Shown here: positions 32,845 to 43,471 of the stretch, piece by piece
Numbering within the stretch: the stretch's first letter is position 1
Layout of the letters: each line of letters opens with the position of its first letter
Position numbers and translations under genes: made by a program
The notes under the pieces: generated by a model
Told to the model about the DNA's origin: nothing
What the model saw: the letters and a program-made list of their open reading frames with translations, nothing else
Database searches by the model: none
Origin: Hysterangium stoloniferum
Lineage: Eukaryota; Basidiomycota; Agaricomycetes; Hysterangiales; Hysterangiaceae
Assembly (NCBI GenBank): GCA_015178975.1
Contig: WHVD01000024.1
Location: 434,001 to 498,000 of the forward strand
DNA: 64,000 bases
Direction of reading: 5' to 3'

Positions 32845-34276
32845 TGTTAAGAGCAGAAACTGACAGATGTCGGCTGGCCGACAGGGACCGAACGGAAGGA
32901 CTTGGCTTCAGCTTATGTGCTGCGCCCTCGCAAGTTACCGTCAGGTGTCCTTAAATTTCGGGCAGGCGAAAACTAGTCCTGTCAAGTAAACCTCTCGGTA
33001 AACTACCGATCGGAAACCGAAGGATAAGTTGAGGGTTGGGTTGAGGGGTCGGAGACCAAGAGTCGGAGGCTGAGAGAGTCAGAGACTGAGAGAGTCGGAG
33101 ACCGAGAGAGTCAGTCTGAGACTGAGACAGTCTGAGACTGAGACAGTCTGAGACTGAGACAGTCTGAGACTGAGACAGTCTGAGACTGAGACAGTCTGAG
33201 ACTGAGACAGTCTGAGACTGAGACAGTCTGAGACTGAGACAGTCTGAGACTGAGACAGTCTGAGACTGAGACAGTCTGAGACTGAGACAGTCTGAGACTG
33301 AGACAGTCTGAGACTGAGACAGTCTGAGACTGAGACAGTCTGAGACTGAGACAGTCTGAGACTGAGACAGTCTGAGACTGAGACAGTCTGAGACTGAGAC
33401 AGTCTGAGACTGAGACAGTCTGAGACTGAGACAGTCTGAGACTGAGACAGTCTGAGACTGAGACAGTCTGAGACTGAGACAGTCTGAGACTGAGACAGTC
33501 TGAGACTGAGACAGTCTGAGACTGAGACAGTCTGAGACTGAGACAGTCTGAGACTGAGACAGTCTGAGACTGAGACAGTCTGAGACTGAGACAGTCTGAG
33601 ACTGAGACAGTCTGAGACTGAGACAGTCTGAGACTGAGACAGTCTGAGACTGAGACAGTCTGAGACTGAGACAGTCGGAGACTGAGAGTGTCAGGGACTG
33701 AGAGTCGGAGATTAGAGGTTGAAGTCGTAAATGTAGGTTGAATCGTAAATCGGATGGAGTCGGAATGTGGTGGTCGTGAATAGATAATGGAGTCGGAAAT
33801 TAGAGGGTATCTAAGTCGATATTCTGATTGTCTAGTAGTTACATTACAGCGGGTTTATATATGGGTTATCGGCGTCTAGAAACTACTAACTAAGGGAAGA
33901 GCGGAAAACGGCATTGACAAATAAGCTTGACTAGGAACCGGAAAGTTACGATAAGATCGGAAGCCGAGATTTAGCCGAGAGCGGAATTACGAGAAAAGGG
34001 AATAGTCCACGGGCTACAGGTATATATGGGCATATGTGAAACATAGAGTAAAACGGATCATCATAATGAAAGGGGACGTATCAAAGCATAACCAGATGGT
34101 AGAGTATATTTTGACAGGGGCGTAAACGAGGTTTGATCGCCGTGAAGGTATACGTCAGTGTCGGTATTCCGAAGGTTGCCGAAATGATGACTTGATCAAT
34201 AACTTGGAACATCGATAGACTGTAGTATTCTCGGAGACCATCGGGTTGCGACATGGGTTACGACACGGTCGTAACA
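32845..34276 (-). repeat. Gypsy G1 LTR (3'), expanded by 16-bp tandem array
   Basis: It is 1432 bp against 884 bp for the partner LTR. The difference is a tandem array at about 33112-33676. Outside the array the two LTRs differ at only about seven positions. Confidence 0.93.
33112..33676. repeat. 16-bp tandem array, about 35 copies, in one LTR
   Basis: The unit is TCTGAGACTGAGACAG, almost perfectly repeated with no spacers. The partner LTR has one similar unit (TCGGAGACTGAGACAG near 39028). Neighbouring degenerate units (GAGAGAGTCGGAGAC) are shared by both LTRs and are the likely seed. Confidence 0.95.
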
Positions 34277-34959
34277 GTATCCCCCCATTTGGCCGAAATC
34301 CCAAGGAGGCCGAAAAAGTGCTGAAGAATAAGATGAAAGCAGGAAGGTCGGAAAGAGATGGGATTTGGCAAGGTGCTGGAAAGGGTTCGGAAAAGGTTCG
34401 GAAAAGTTCAGAAAGGATTCAGAAAGGATTCGGAAAGTCAAGATCGAGATGAAGGTCATGACGAGGCCATGGTCATATTTGGATACTTGAATGTAAGTTC
34501 AAACCTCGAAAAGGTCTGGAAACCTAAAAATTCCGAAAATCCAATAAGGTCTGAAAGTCCGAAAAGGTCTGGGACAGAGTCCGGAAGTTCCAAGGGATCC
34601 GAGCACACTGAAAATGTGGGAGCAGACAAACAGGGCAAGGGGGACAGGGTGACAAAAGTCCGAAGATGCCAAAATGCAGAGGGTGCAAGGCAGTGCGAGA
34701 ATAAACGCTAACCAGTAGGACAGAAAGGTGCCGGAAAAGCCAGAAGATGTCCAGATGGACCGGAAATTGCCTATGAGGGGCCGGAGTGTTACCGGGGGCA
34801 ACAGGGAATGCCGAGTTGCTGGCAGCCACTGAGAGGGCTGAGGAGGAAGTGAAGGAAACGAGACAGGATACACAAATATGGGTGTCGGAAAATGTCGGGA
34901 TGCTGTAGATGATCGGGGTCTGGATATGTTCGGATATGCTTGATGGAAGTCTTTGATAA

Positions 34960-36760
34960 TGTCCAATGTGTTTCCGAGTTCTGTGGCAAGAATCCAGGAT
35001 ACTTATTCATCGGTACCTTCGTAACCTGTCCACTTGACCAAATAGAGTAGTTTGCAGGTACGTCGGTGATTATCCATCTTTGAATCTAGGATTTCCGATA
35101 TCTCGAATTCGGGTTCCCCATCAATAACCATGGGTGGAGGCGAAGGTTGTACTAGGTGTACTGCACGCATATTCTCGGGGAGCTGAAACGTTCAAGAGAG
35201 CGTGCCTGCTTGTGCTATAATTTCAAAAAGGTCCTAAGTACTTATTGGCGAGCTTTTTGGATGGCCTAGTCATTCGGAAGAACTCGGCTTTTGGAAGAAC
35301 TCGGTTTTGACAAATACTCGGTCACCGATCTTGAGTTCAGGGGGCGGCAGCCGATTTTTATCTGTGGAGTGTTGGTAATGTTCATGGGCCGATGTGATGT
35401 TCTTTCGAAGTTCTTGGTGTAGCTCGTTGAGGTTTGTGACAAAGTCCTGAGCACGGGTTGAAGTGAGATCGCGTTCCAGATGGATAGCGATATTTGGGTT
35501 GTAGCCTTTATTTGCGAAGAAAGGCGAAATGCCGGTAGTAGCATTTGGGGTGTTGTTATATGCGAATTCGGCAAGCGGTAGAAGTGATTTCCAATTGTCT
35601 TGTTGATAGTTGTAATAGACTCTGATGTACTGTTCCAATGTTTGATTAGTGCATTTGGTTTGGCCGTTGCTTTCCGGGTGGTAGCCGGAAGTGAAATGGA
35701 GTTTTCATGTCAAGTGCTTCCGAGTGACCTAAAAAAGTGAGAGATGAACTCGGATCTGCGATCGGAAGTGACATGCAACGGAAATGCCATGCTTGGAGAA
35801 TACATGAGTGTTGAACAATTCGGCCAACTGTATGGATGTTACTGTATCATAAGTTGGAATGAAAATACTTTGCTTGGTAAGCCGATCCACAACAACGAGA
35901 ATTGCGGTATGGCCGTTGGATGCCGGTAGGTGTTCGATGAAATCCATTGATATTGAATTCCAGGGTTTTTCCGGTATTGGGAGTTGTTGAGTAGGCCATG
36001 TGGTGTGTGACGTCTTGATTTGGAACGTGCACAGTTGGTGCATGATTTACAATAATGCTTGACAAAATCTCGGAGACCGGGCCATGTATTTTCTCTTTGG
36101 ATAAGTCCAATGGTAAATTGATACTGAAAATGTCCCGAGATCTGGTGGTCATGTTTATGCTGTAAAACTCGAAGTCGGAGAGTGTCGGAGTCCGGAACAT
36201 ATATGCAATTGTCAAGTTTAATGAAACCTTGCGGGTCGAGTGACCATCGGGAATGATCGGGGTCGGACGGGTTATTGAGGTGTGCTTTGGTGACTGGGTC
36301 TAATGGAATTGCCGATAGTATATCTTGATGTAATTTTCGGTGTCCATAAGGATAACACTGCGCATGACTGGATGTATAAGGTAAGTAGCTCGGATTAACT
36401 CGGACAGTTGTTCGGATGAAAACATAGGCTTGAAATTATCCAGATTAACTGTGGCGTAGTCACTACTCCCCTCTTTAGGATAGACGTCCCATCGTCTAGT
36501 CATAGCGTTGGGTTTTCCACCAAGGCGGCCAGGACGGAAGCGGATGACCATATTGAAGGCAGAAGGGTATTCGGAGAAGGGCCAGGTGATGGCATTTTCG
36601 GAATCCGAAGTTTCCAAAAGTTTGGAGAGGTCGGAAAAATCCGGAAATCTGAAATTGAGTCGAAACATTGGTGCCAAAAGACCAAGTATGCTAAAAGGGT
36701 TGGAATGGCGCAAAAGGCCATATATGCTAAAAAAAACCAAGATAAAAACAATCATGGCAA
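34960..36760 (-). pseudogene. Gypsy G1 pol remnant: RNase H end, integrase, chromodomain
   Basis: Reading down the minus strand: FNMVIRFRPGRLGGKPNA and DNFKPMFSSEQL (end of RNase H region and linker, about 36580-36390), the integrase zinc finger with HKHDHQISGH and HYCKSCTNC (about 36160-36030), core segments ISMDFIEHLPASNGHTAI (first Asp) and VVVDRLTKQSIFIPTYDTV (about 35950-35840), and, after frame changes, EQYIRVYYNYQQDNWK, LAEFAYNNTPNATTGISPF and LKIGDRVFVKTEFF (35630-35280). The chromodomain follows, EPEFEISDILDSKMDNHRRT and YLVKWTGYEGTDE, near 35120-35000. Stops and shifts near 35710 and 35280 make it inactive. Chromodomains in such elements guide insertion to marked chromatin. Confidence 0.82.
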
Positions 36761-37850
36761 GAAGGGAAAACTCAATAAAGAGTTAAAATTTGGAGAGTCC
36801 AAGGTTTTTGGAAAGTCTGAGGGTCCCGAAAATTTGAGGATTTCGGAAGTCCAAGAAATTCCGAAAATCCAAAGGTTTTGGAAAGTCCGAGGTTTCCAGA
36901 AAGGTTGGAAAATTCACAGAATTTGAAGTCGGACAAAAGGGCTGAAAAGGCCGGAAGAGAGGACAGGGATCCAAAAGGCTAGGATTGCCCGAAGGCCAAA
37001 GTTTGCCTGAAAAGGCTGGATTAAACTGATTTTTGGCAAGCAAACACTCAACAGATAATTGGGAACGGAAAGGTCCAAGGATTCCGGAAAGTCCGGAAAT
37101 CTGAGGAATCCGAAGTTAAGTGAAAGTGTTGAACATGCCGAAAACAGCCATAAATGCCTAAAAGGCCAAATATGCCAAAAGGCTTGAGGTGCCCAAAAAG
37201 GGCCAAGGGTTGCCCGAAGGCCAAGAGTGCCAAAAGAGGCCAGGGGTGCCCGAGAAAAGGGCTGAGGGTTGCCCGAAGGCCAAAAGTGCCTGAAAGGCTG
37301 GATTAACTGATCTCAGCAAACAATCACTCAACAAATAAGTAGGATCCAAAGGGTCTGGAAATTCCGGAAAGTCCGGAAGTCCGAAGAATCCAAAAGTTCC
37401 GAGGGTTCCGGAAAGTTCGGAAATAACCATGGAATCCGAGTTTAAGTGAGAGAGTGGTAAGCCAAAAGACCAGAGATGCCGAAAAGGCTAGGCCCAGAAG
37501 GGCCATGGGTGCCCGAAGGCCAGAGATGCCTGAAAAGCCAGATTAAACTGATCTTCACGAGCATATACTCAATAGGTAATTGAAATCCAAAGGGTCCGAA
37601 GATTCCGGAAAGTCCGGAAATCCAAGGAATCCGAAGAATCCAAAGTTGACTGAAAGAGTAGAACATGCCAAAAGGAACCAGAGGTACCAAAAGGCCAGAA
37701 ATGCCCAGAAAGGCAAAGGGTTGCCCGAAGGCCAGAGATGTCTGAAAATATTCAGAGCAGACCAATACAGTCAAATGAGAGGCATCGGAAGTTTCGGAAA
37801 ATTTACTGCTCAATACCCGGAAATCAACGGATTATAGTGGGTGAGACAGT
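36700..37850. repeat. Higher-order minisatellite inside Gypsy G1
   Basis: Short GGAAAGTCCGGAAATCCGAAG-like motifs are nested in a 240-290 bp period marked by ACTCAACAGATAATT-type boxes (about 36770, 37047, 37328, 37568), each followed by GGTTGCCCGAAGGCCAA-type sequence. Long frames on both strands here are by-products of the repeat and do not look like proteins. Confidence 0.8.
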
Positions 37851-38760
37851 GGTATCCTAGAAATAATCAAGCAACTCATACTGCTAGTCAAAGGGGTGAC
37901 GTCCAGATTTGTTCCACAAGGGAAACAGGTAAATGCTCCTCAGAGAAACTGAAAAGAGCCAGAAAATGTCCCAGAAGGGAACCGGAAAGCGTATTGCAGT
38001 TTGGAATGTATCCAGGTTGCAAAAGCCGATGAGAGATGGGTACTGCATAAAATCTTCCTGACTCGGTGTCCGACCTGCCGAAAAAACCAGAAAGTCTGGA
38101 GAGTCATTGTAGGAATCAATGCAGAGGTTGAGAGGAATCCGAATAGTCGGAGAATAGTCGGAGAATGGGTCGGAAGGTAGTGACAAAGCAAGGAACATGC
38201 ATGGGACAGCATGGACCAAAGGGTAGGTCGGAAAAGGGTCCAAACAAAAGTTCGGAAAAGGGGTCGGGACCCGAAAAAGGTCCAAAAGCGAGGCAAAGAA
38301 CAAGGGTAAGCAAGGCGATGTCGATTTGGAGTTATGAGCAATGGTTTAGGAAGGTATATCTGTAAAGAAAACCAAGCACTAGGTGGTCAACACATTGCGA
38401 ACTTGAATCCATAATATACCATCAAGGTAAATGACAGGCAAAGCATATTTCCGGAGGCTGACGGATTCCGATAGTATGGTGACTAGTGGTAAATTAGTCC
38501 TTTATGAATATCCGGAGATAATTGGGAGCCGAGCAAACCAGGGGCAGGACAAAACAAGGATCGAGGCAGGGCAAAATGAGTGGAATCTGAGTAAAACAGG
38601 ATCAGCTTTGGCCATTAACTTATCTTTACATCTGGAAATCAGAATGATGTCTGAAAACACAAAAGGGTTCTGTAAAAGATAAGTAATGCGATGCCGATGT
38701 GGAGTGATGAACAATTGAATAGACATAAGGACGGGTTTGCGAGTAGAAATCAGAATATAC

Positions 38761-39644
38761 TGTTAAGAGCAGAAACTGACAGATGTCGGCTGGCCGACAG
38801 GGACCGAACGGAAGGACTTGGCTTCAGCTTATGTGTTGCGCCCTCGCAAGTTACCGTCAGGTGTCCTTAAATTTCGGGCAGGCGAAAACTAGTCCTGTCA
38901 AGTAAACCTCTCGGTAAACTACCGATCGGAAACCGAAGGATAAGTTGAGGGTTGGGTTGAGGGGTCGGAGACCAAGAGTCGGAGGCTGAGAGAGTCAGAG
39001 ACTGAGAGAGTCGGAGACCGAGAGAGTCGGAGACTGAGACAGTCGGAGACTGAGAGTGTCAGGGACTGAGAGTCGGAGATTAGAGGTTGAAGTCGTAAAT
39101 GTAGGTTGAATCGTAAATCGGATGGAGTTGGAATGTGATGGTCGTGAATAGATAATGGAGTCGGAAATTAGAGGGTATCTAAGTCGATATTCTGATTGTC
39201 TAGTAGTTACATTACAGCGGGTTTATATATGGGTTATCGGCATCTAGAAACTACTAACTAAGGGAAGAGCGGAAAACGGCATTGACAAATAAGCTTGACT
39301 AGGAACCGGAAAGTTACAATAAGATCGGAAGCCAAGATTTAGCCGAGAGCGGAATTACGAGAAAAGGGAATAGTCCACGGGCTACAGGTATATATGGGCA
39401 TATGTGAAACATAGAGTAAAACGGATCATCATAATGAAAGGGGACGTATCAAAGCATAACCAGATGGTAGAGTATATTTTGACAGGGGCGTAAACGAGGT
39501 TTGATCGCCATGAAGGTATACGTCAGTGTCGGTATTCCGAAGGTTGCCGAAATGATGACTTGATCAATAACTTGGAACATCGATAGACTGTAGTATTCTC
39601 GGAGACCATCGGGTTGCGACATGGGTTACGACACGGTCGTAACA
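38761..39644 (-). repeat. Gypsy G1 LTR (5')
   Basis: 884 bp, TGTTAAGAGC ... GGTCGTAACA. Compared with the other LTR, all seven substitutions I found are C-to-T or G-to-A in this copy, five of them at CpG. Confidence 0.93.
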
Positions 39645-39791
39645 CATGCACTAGTAGCAAAGATCAGTGAAACTGAAACAATTGAGCCAGGATCACTCAC
39701 TGAGACTCAGAAGTGTCCAGATTGGTCACTCTGGCAAGAAGCCATTTTTGGAGAACTCATGACTTCAAAGGCTGCTGGCACTTGAAAACTA

Positions 39792-42733
39792 CAGTGATTT
39801 GGCGGTCCTTTTCACACCCCTGGTCCTTTTCACACTGGGCCTTTACTCCTTCAATCCTCATCCAAACACTTAATCACTTTGTAGTCACACATATAGACAT
39901 GATATCAATCTTGAAAATAATTCTCATAATTTTCGGGAGAGTGGGTGAAGCATGGGAGTGTCATATATAGCAAAAAAGCGGAATTTGAAAAGTTCATCCT
40001 TTTTATCTCCCTTAATCGGACACATTCCTGCATACAACTCGTTTTGTTAAAAATTGGCCTGAATGTGTACATATATATAGCAGAATCTAGTGAAGAAATG
40101 AAGGGAATCGGGCAAAAACTGAGGGAGGAAAAAATCAGAAGATGATTGATGCCAACAGAGCATGACAGTACACAGCATCCTGCCACACTGGCAATCAGTC
40201 TTCCTGCTTCTTGGGCCCCTCTTGCCTCTTTTGACTGGTCAAAATGGTTGGGTGTGCACTTTCCGAACAGGTAAAATGTCAGGCATGTCGTAGAGCTGAA
40301 AATTTGAAATATCAAGAAGCCCTTGACGAGTACAGGTGTGAGCAGGAAAAACCTGTAAAACAGCGACACGGTCTTCGACCCATTGCTGCAACACATGACA
40401 TCTGCTACAGGACCCTGGGTAATCTAGCAAATGGGAAAATGACAATGAGTGCATTTAACGTGTCAAAGCGCAAATTATCCTATCCAGAAGAGCGCGTTCT
40501 CGTTGATTTTATCATTGCATCTGCTGATCGCAGCATCCCTCTTACTCCACACAACATCACACTTCATGCAAACACGATCATAACAGGGTGGGTTGAACCA
40601 GGAGAACCTGTTGGAGAGTCTTGGGTTGGCAGGTTTCTGGACAGATATCATGATGAGCTTCAGACTCATTGGTTGAAGCCCTTGGCTACAGAGAGGGCAC
40701 GTTCACTGAATGAAGAATCAGTCAAAGAGTGGTTTAAATTGGTTGAAGAGCTGATTGTGAAGAGGGGCGTCAAGAAGGAAAATATCTATGGAATGGACGA
40801 GAGTGGCTTCCCACTGTCAAACCAAGGCACTCAGCGTGTAGTTGGATGGCGGGGTACAAAAACCCAGCACAAGGTTGGGAGTGCTAATCATGAGAATGTA
40901 ACTGCCATTGTGACTATCTGTGCGGATGGAACTGCCTTCAAGCCGACCATCATCTTCAAAGGGCATAATTTCTTGAAGAAGTGGGGGGAGAATAACATGT
41001 CTGGAGCACCTTCAAACATGCTAATTGTAGTGAACACTAACCTTCCACAGGCTCTGTGTGTCCGAGAATGGGTGGACTGATGGAAGTTTAGCATATGAGT
41101 GGATCACAAAGGATTTTGATCCCCAGACACGCGAGAAAGCTGCTGGCAAAACACGTGTCTTGTTAATGGATGGCCATAGCTCGCATTACATGGCTGACCT
41201 CCTGGAGTATTGTATGGCAAACAACATTGAGGTGCTCGGATACCCACCTCACTGTACAGATGTTTTGCAGGGGCTTGACGTCATATGCTTCACGAAAATG
41301 AAGGCGGCCTGGAAAAATCAAATTGATGAGTTCGAGACCTTTCACCAATGAGGTGTTGGTAAGGAAGACTTCTGCCAAGTCTTCGGAGAAGCATTCCTCA
41401 AAGCATTTACCCCTGAGACTATCACGGCAGCATTCATGGCCACAGGAATCCAACTATTCAATCCGAATGTCATCCAACCCACTCAGATGAAGCCGAGTGA
41501 GAATACCTCCACACAGGCTTCATTCCCGCAACCACAAAGCAGCCCCACACGTGCCGTGATGGTCGCCTTCCATGATTACAGCTTCACGACACAGGGGACC
41601 CAACCAGACTCACCCCCCACAACTGGACCTTCAAATTTCCCCGGTTCCCTCTCTGATCCAATCCCAATGGCTGTTGATACAAATCCCCCACTCCTTACAC
41701 CATCCAAATGCCGTGATCCTGCATCAAATCCTGACCTGGCAACACCACGTAAGCGGATGTGGCTGCTTGGGGTTGGCCTTGCAAACACTTCATCAGGATC
41801 ATTCCTAGTCACAAAAGCACACATAACACACCTTGAGATGAAACAAGCCATCCACCCACCTGTCCTAGAACATGTCCCTGGCAAAATAGTGACTCCCGAC
41901 TGGTCACTTCTTGACAAACATGCACTGCTTTCGGAGTTCACACGTAGTGCCCTCGAGTCACGATGCAAAGCCCTAGAAAGAAATTTGCTTTTAGCTCAGC
42001 AGCGGCTCGAGGCACAGGAAATGATTATGGAAGGGCAGAATGCTCAACTTGTCATCCAGAACATAGGAATGGAGGGAATGAATCATACTTTGCATGAAAA
42101 GGAGAAGGGAAAGAAGTCAGACCGTACAATCTTGTTTCCAGGAGGAAAGGGCAGGCATCTGACTGATGTTGAGCTCATCAAGCAGAAGCGGGAGCTTGAG
42201 GACACGAAAGCACAGGAGGAAGCAGAGAAGGAGAGGAAGAGGGTGGCAAAGGAGGACTGACACGTTGAAAAGGCAAACCTTGAAGAGCGCTGGAAGGCAA
42301 TGCTTGAGGAGTATGAGCACACAGTCACTGAGTGGACAACAGGATGTCAGACTCTGTGAGCAGCTGGGGTAAAGGTGAAGGACTTACCAAAGAAGCCAAA
42401 ACGTCCCACTAAGCCTAAATTGACGGAGCCAGAGGACGATGATGAGGGGCAGGATGACATAGATGAGGACGGCTCGTAGAGATAACCATCGATAAACACA
42501 GCGTGTCACACATGTCACATGCTGTGAATGAAGTGAATTTCGTGACAAATGCATTGTCGACAGAATTCAACGTTGATGAAGTGGTTCCTCTTCATTTATC
42601 TTTACCAGTGCATGTAAATACACTTATAGGACCCCATAGAACAAGATGTATTACTCAGATGTACTAAAAATTGATTGTGGAAGGTATGAGTCGCGAATCA
42701 TAAAAGGGTGTGAAAAGGACCGCCAGAACACTG
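39792..42733 (+). mobile_element. Pogo/Fot-like DNA transposon inserted in copia
   Basis: Terminal inverted repeats of about 30 bp (left CAGTGATTTGGCGGTCCTTT, right end reverse complement CAGTGTTCTGGCGGTCCTTT) are flanked by TA (39790-39791 and 42734-42735), the Tc1/mariner superfamily target. The element is 2.9 kb and encodes a DDE transposase of the pogo type. Confidence 0.93.
40244..42475 (+). pseudogene. Pogo-type (DDE_1/CENP-B-like) transposase, frameshifted
   Basis: The frame at 40244-41080 holds a helix-turn-helix N-terminus (KYQEALDEYRCEQEKPVKQR, IAATHDICYRTLGNLANG) and the catalytic core: ENIYGMDESGFPLSNQGTQR with the first Asp, and TAIVTICADGTAFKPTIIFK. A frameshift near 41060 leads to NGWTDGSLAYEWITKDFDPQ and RVLLMDGHSSH with the second Asp, then VLGYPPHCTDVLQGLDV. 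A stop at 41349 and a further one at 42258 follow. The long C-terminus (41436-42475) is Pro/Ser-rich, then a coiled coil rich in Glu and Lys, then an acidic tail (EDDDEGQDDIDEDG). With one shift and two stops it is a recent casualty. Confidence 0.87.
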
Positions 42734-42955
42734 TAACTGATCCACCCACTGGTGCAAAAATCATTGGCTCAAAATGGGTACTCCATGCAAAAAAGGATGC
42801 AGCAGGAAACATTGTGCACTTCAAGGCATGACTGGTCACAGAAGGTTTTTCACAGGTCCCAGGAGTTACTTTGATACATTTGCTCCTGTTTCCAGGCTCA
42901 CATCAATACACACAGTCCTTGCAATGGCAGCTGTGCAATGAAGAGAGTTGAGTGC

Positions 42956-43433
42956 ATATAGGATGGGGTCCATGTCCCAGTGGGTTTCCCAGTCCTAACA
43001 AGTCCCCTTCAACTCAAATCCCATTCTGGTACTCTACCCTTGACTAGACATCTCCTGTTCTGACCCAGAACCTGTCAGACTCTGCCCTTTCCCAGCTAGT
43101 ATGTCCAAGTGTCCTTGGTCATTTCTCAAGCTGGAGTCTGGCCAGACTCCTAATGTTTGTTCTATATACATCTTTAATCCATGACCCAATCTTCACTTGA
43201 TCATCCCTGTCAACCCTCATCACTTCTCTATGCCAATGTTCCAACCTGCCCAGAACCCATGTATCAGATATCCATAGATACTCTGACTCCATTCCTTTGT
43301 CCTACATTTGGTAACTGACTGGTTGACAGTTGCTCATTCATTTGTTTATTGTTCTTGCCCTTATTCCCTGATCTGTCCCCATCCTTGCTTGTTCCATATT
43401 TACCTAACTTATTATATCCTTGTGGGAACATTT
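42956..43433. other. Unassigned sequence between copia remnant and nested LTRs
   Basis: CT-rich on the + strand, with no recognisable domain. It may be the 3' part of the copia element in a decayed state or unrelated flank. Confidence 0.4.
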
Positions 43434-43471
43434 TGTTATGACTGGAAATCCCGCCAGACTCCGGGCACTAA

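Larger units (their letters stand above)
32845..39644 (-). mobile_element. Chromodomain Ty3/Gypsy element G1, lacking RT, inserted in copia
   Basis: Two LTRs (32845-34276 and 38761-39644) with TGTTA...TAACA ends are flanked by the 5-bp duplication CATGC (32840-32844 and 39645-39649). Internal coding is on the minus strand, with a G-rich polypurine tract (AAATGGGGGGATAC on the minus strand) just inside the left LTR, so the left LTR is the 3' LTR. Only the end of RNase H, integrase and chromodomain are left. No reverse transcriptase or gag can be read, and 36700-37850 is minisatellite instead. It probably moved with help from a related element. Confidence 0.92.
32200..42955 (+). mobile_element. 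Ty1/copia retrotransposon remnant, split by two later transposons
   Basis: The copia sequence lies in three pieces: 32200-32844, 39645-39791 and 42734-42955. Piece 1 reads end of integrase (NKLGGHV, VYWPDKQTVTVDWNVYYD) and the linker to RT. Piece 2 continues LVAKISETETIEPGS and the RT entry W-S-L-W-Q-E-A-I with GT-KLQ. Piece 3 continues VTDPPTGAKIIGSKWVLHAK and FDTFAPVSRL near 42877. Each junction is a transposon end with a target duplication, and the frame carries across. Stops (for example 39785 and 42829) show that the element was dead. LTRs are not seen. The rest of RT and RNase H is missing after 42955. Confidence 0.87.

Noticed and set aside
33112..33676. CRISPR-like regular repeat
   Set aside because: The units are contiguous with no unique spacers, the host is eukaryotic, and the array lies in an LTR.
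34499..38341. Many open frames rich in F, L, P, S (minus strand) or K, S, E, G (plus strand)
   Set aside because: They follow the GGAAAGTCCGG-type minisatellite on both strands at once; none has a recognisable domain.
41436..42260. Separate gene after the pogo transposase
   Set aside because: It continues the transposase frame after a single stop codon and lies within the inverted repeats, so it is the C-terminal part of the same protein.
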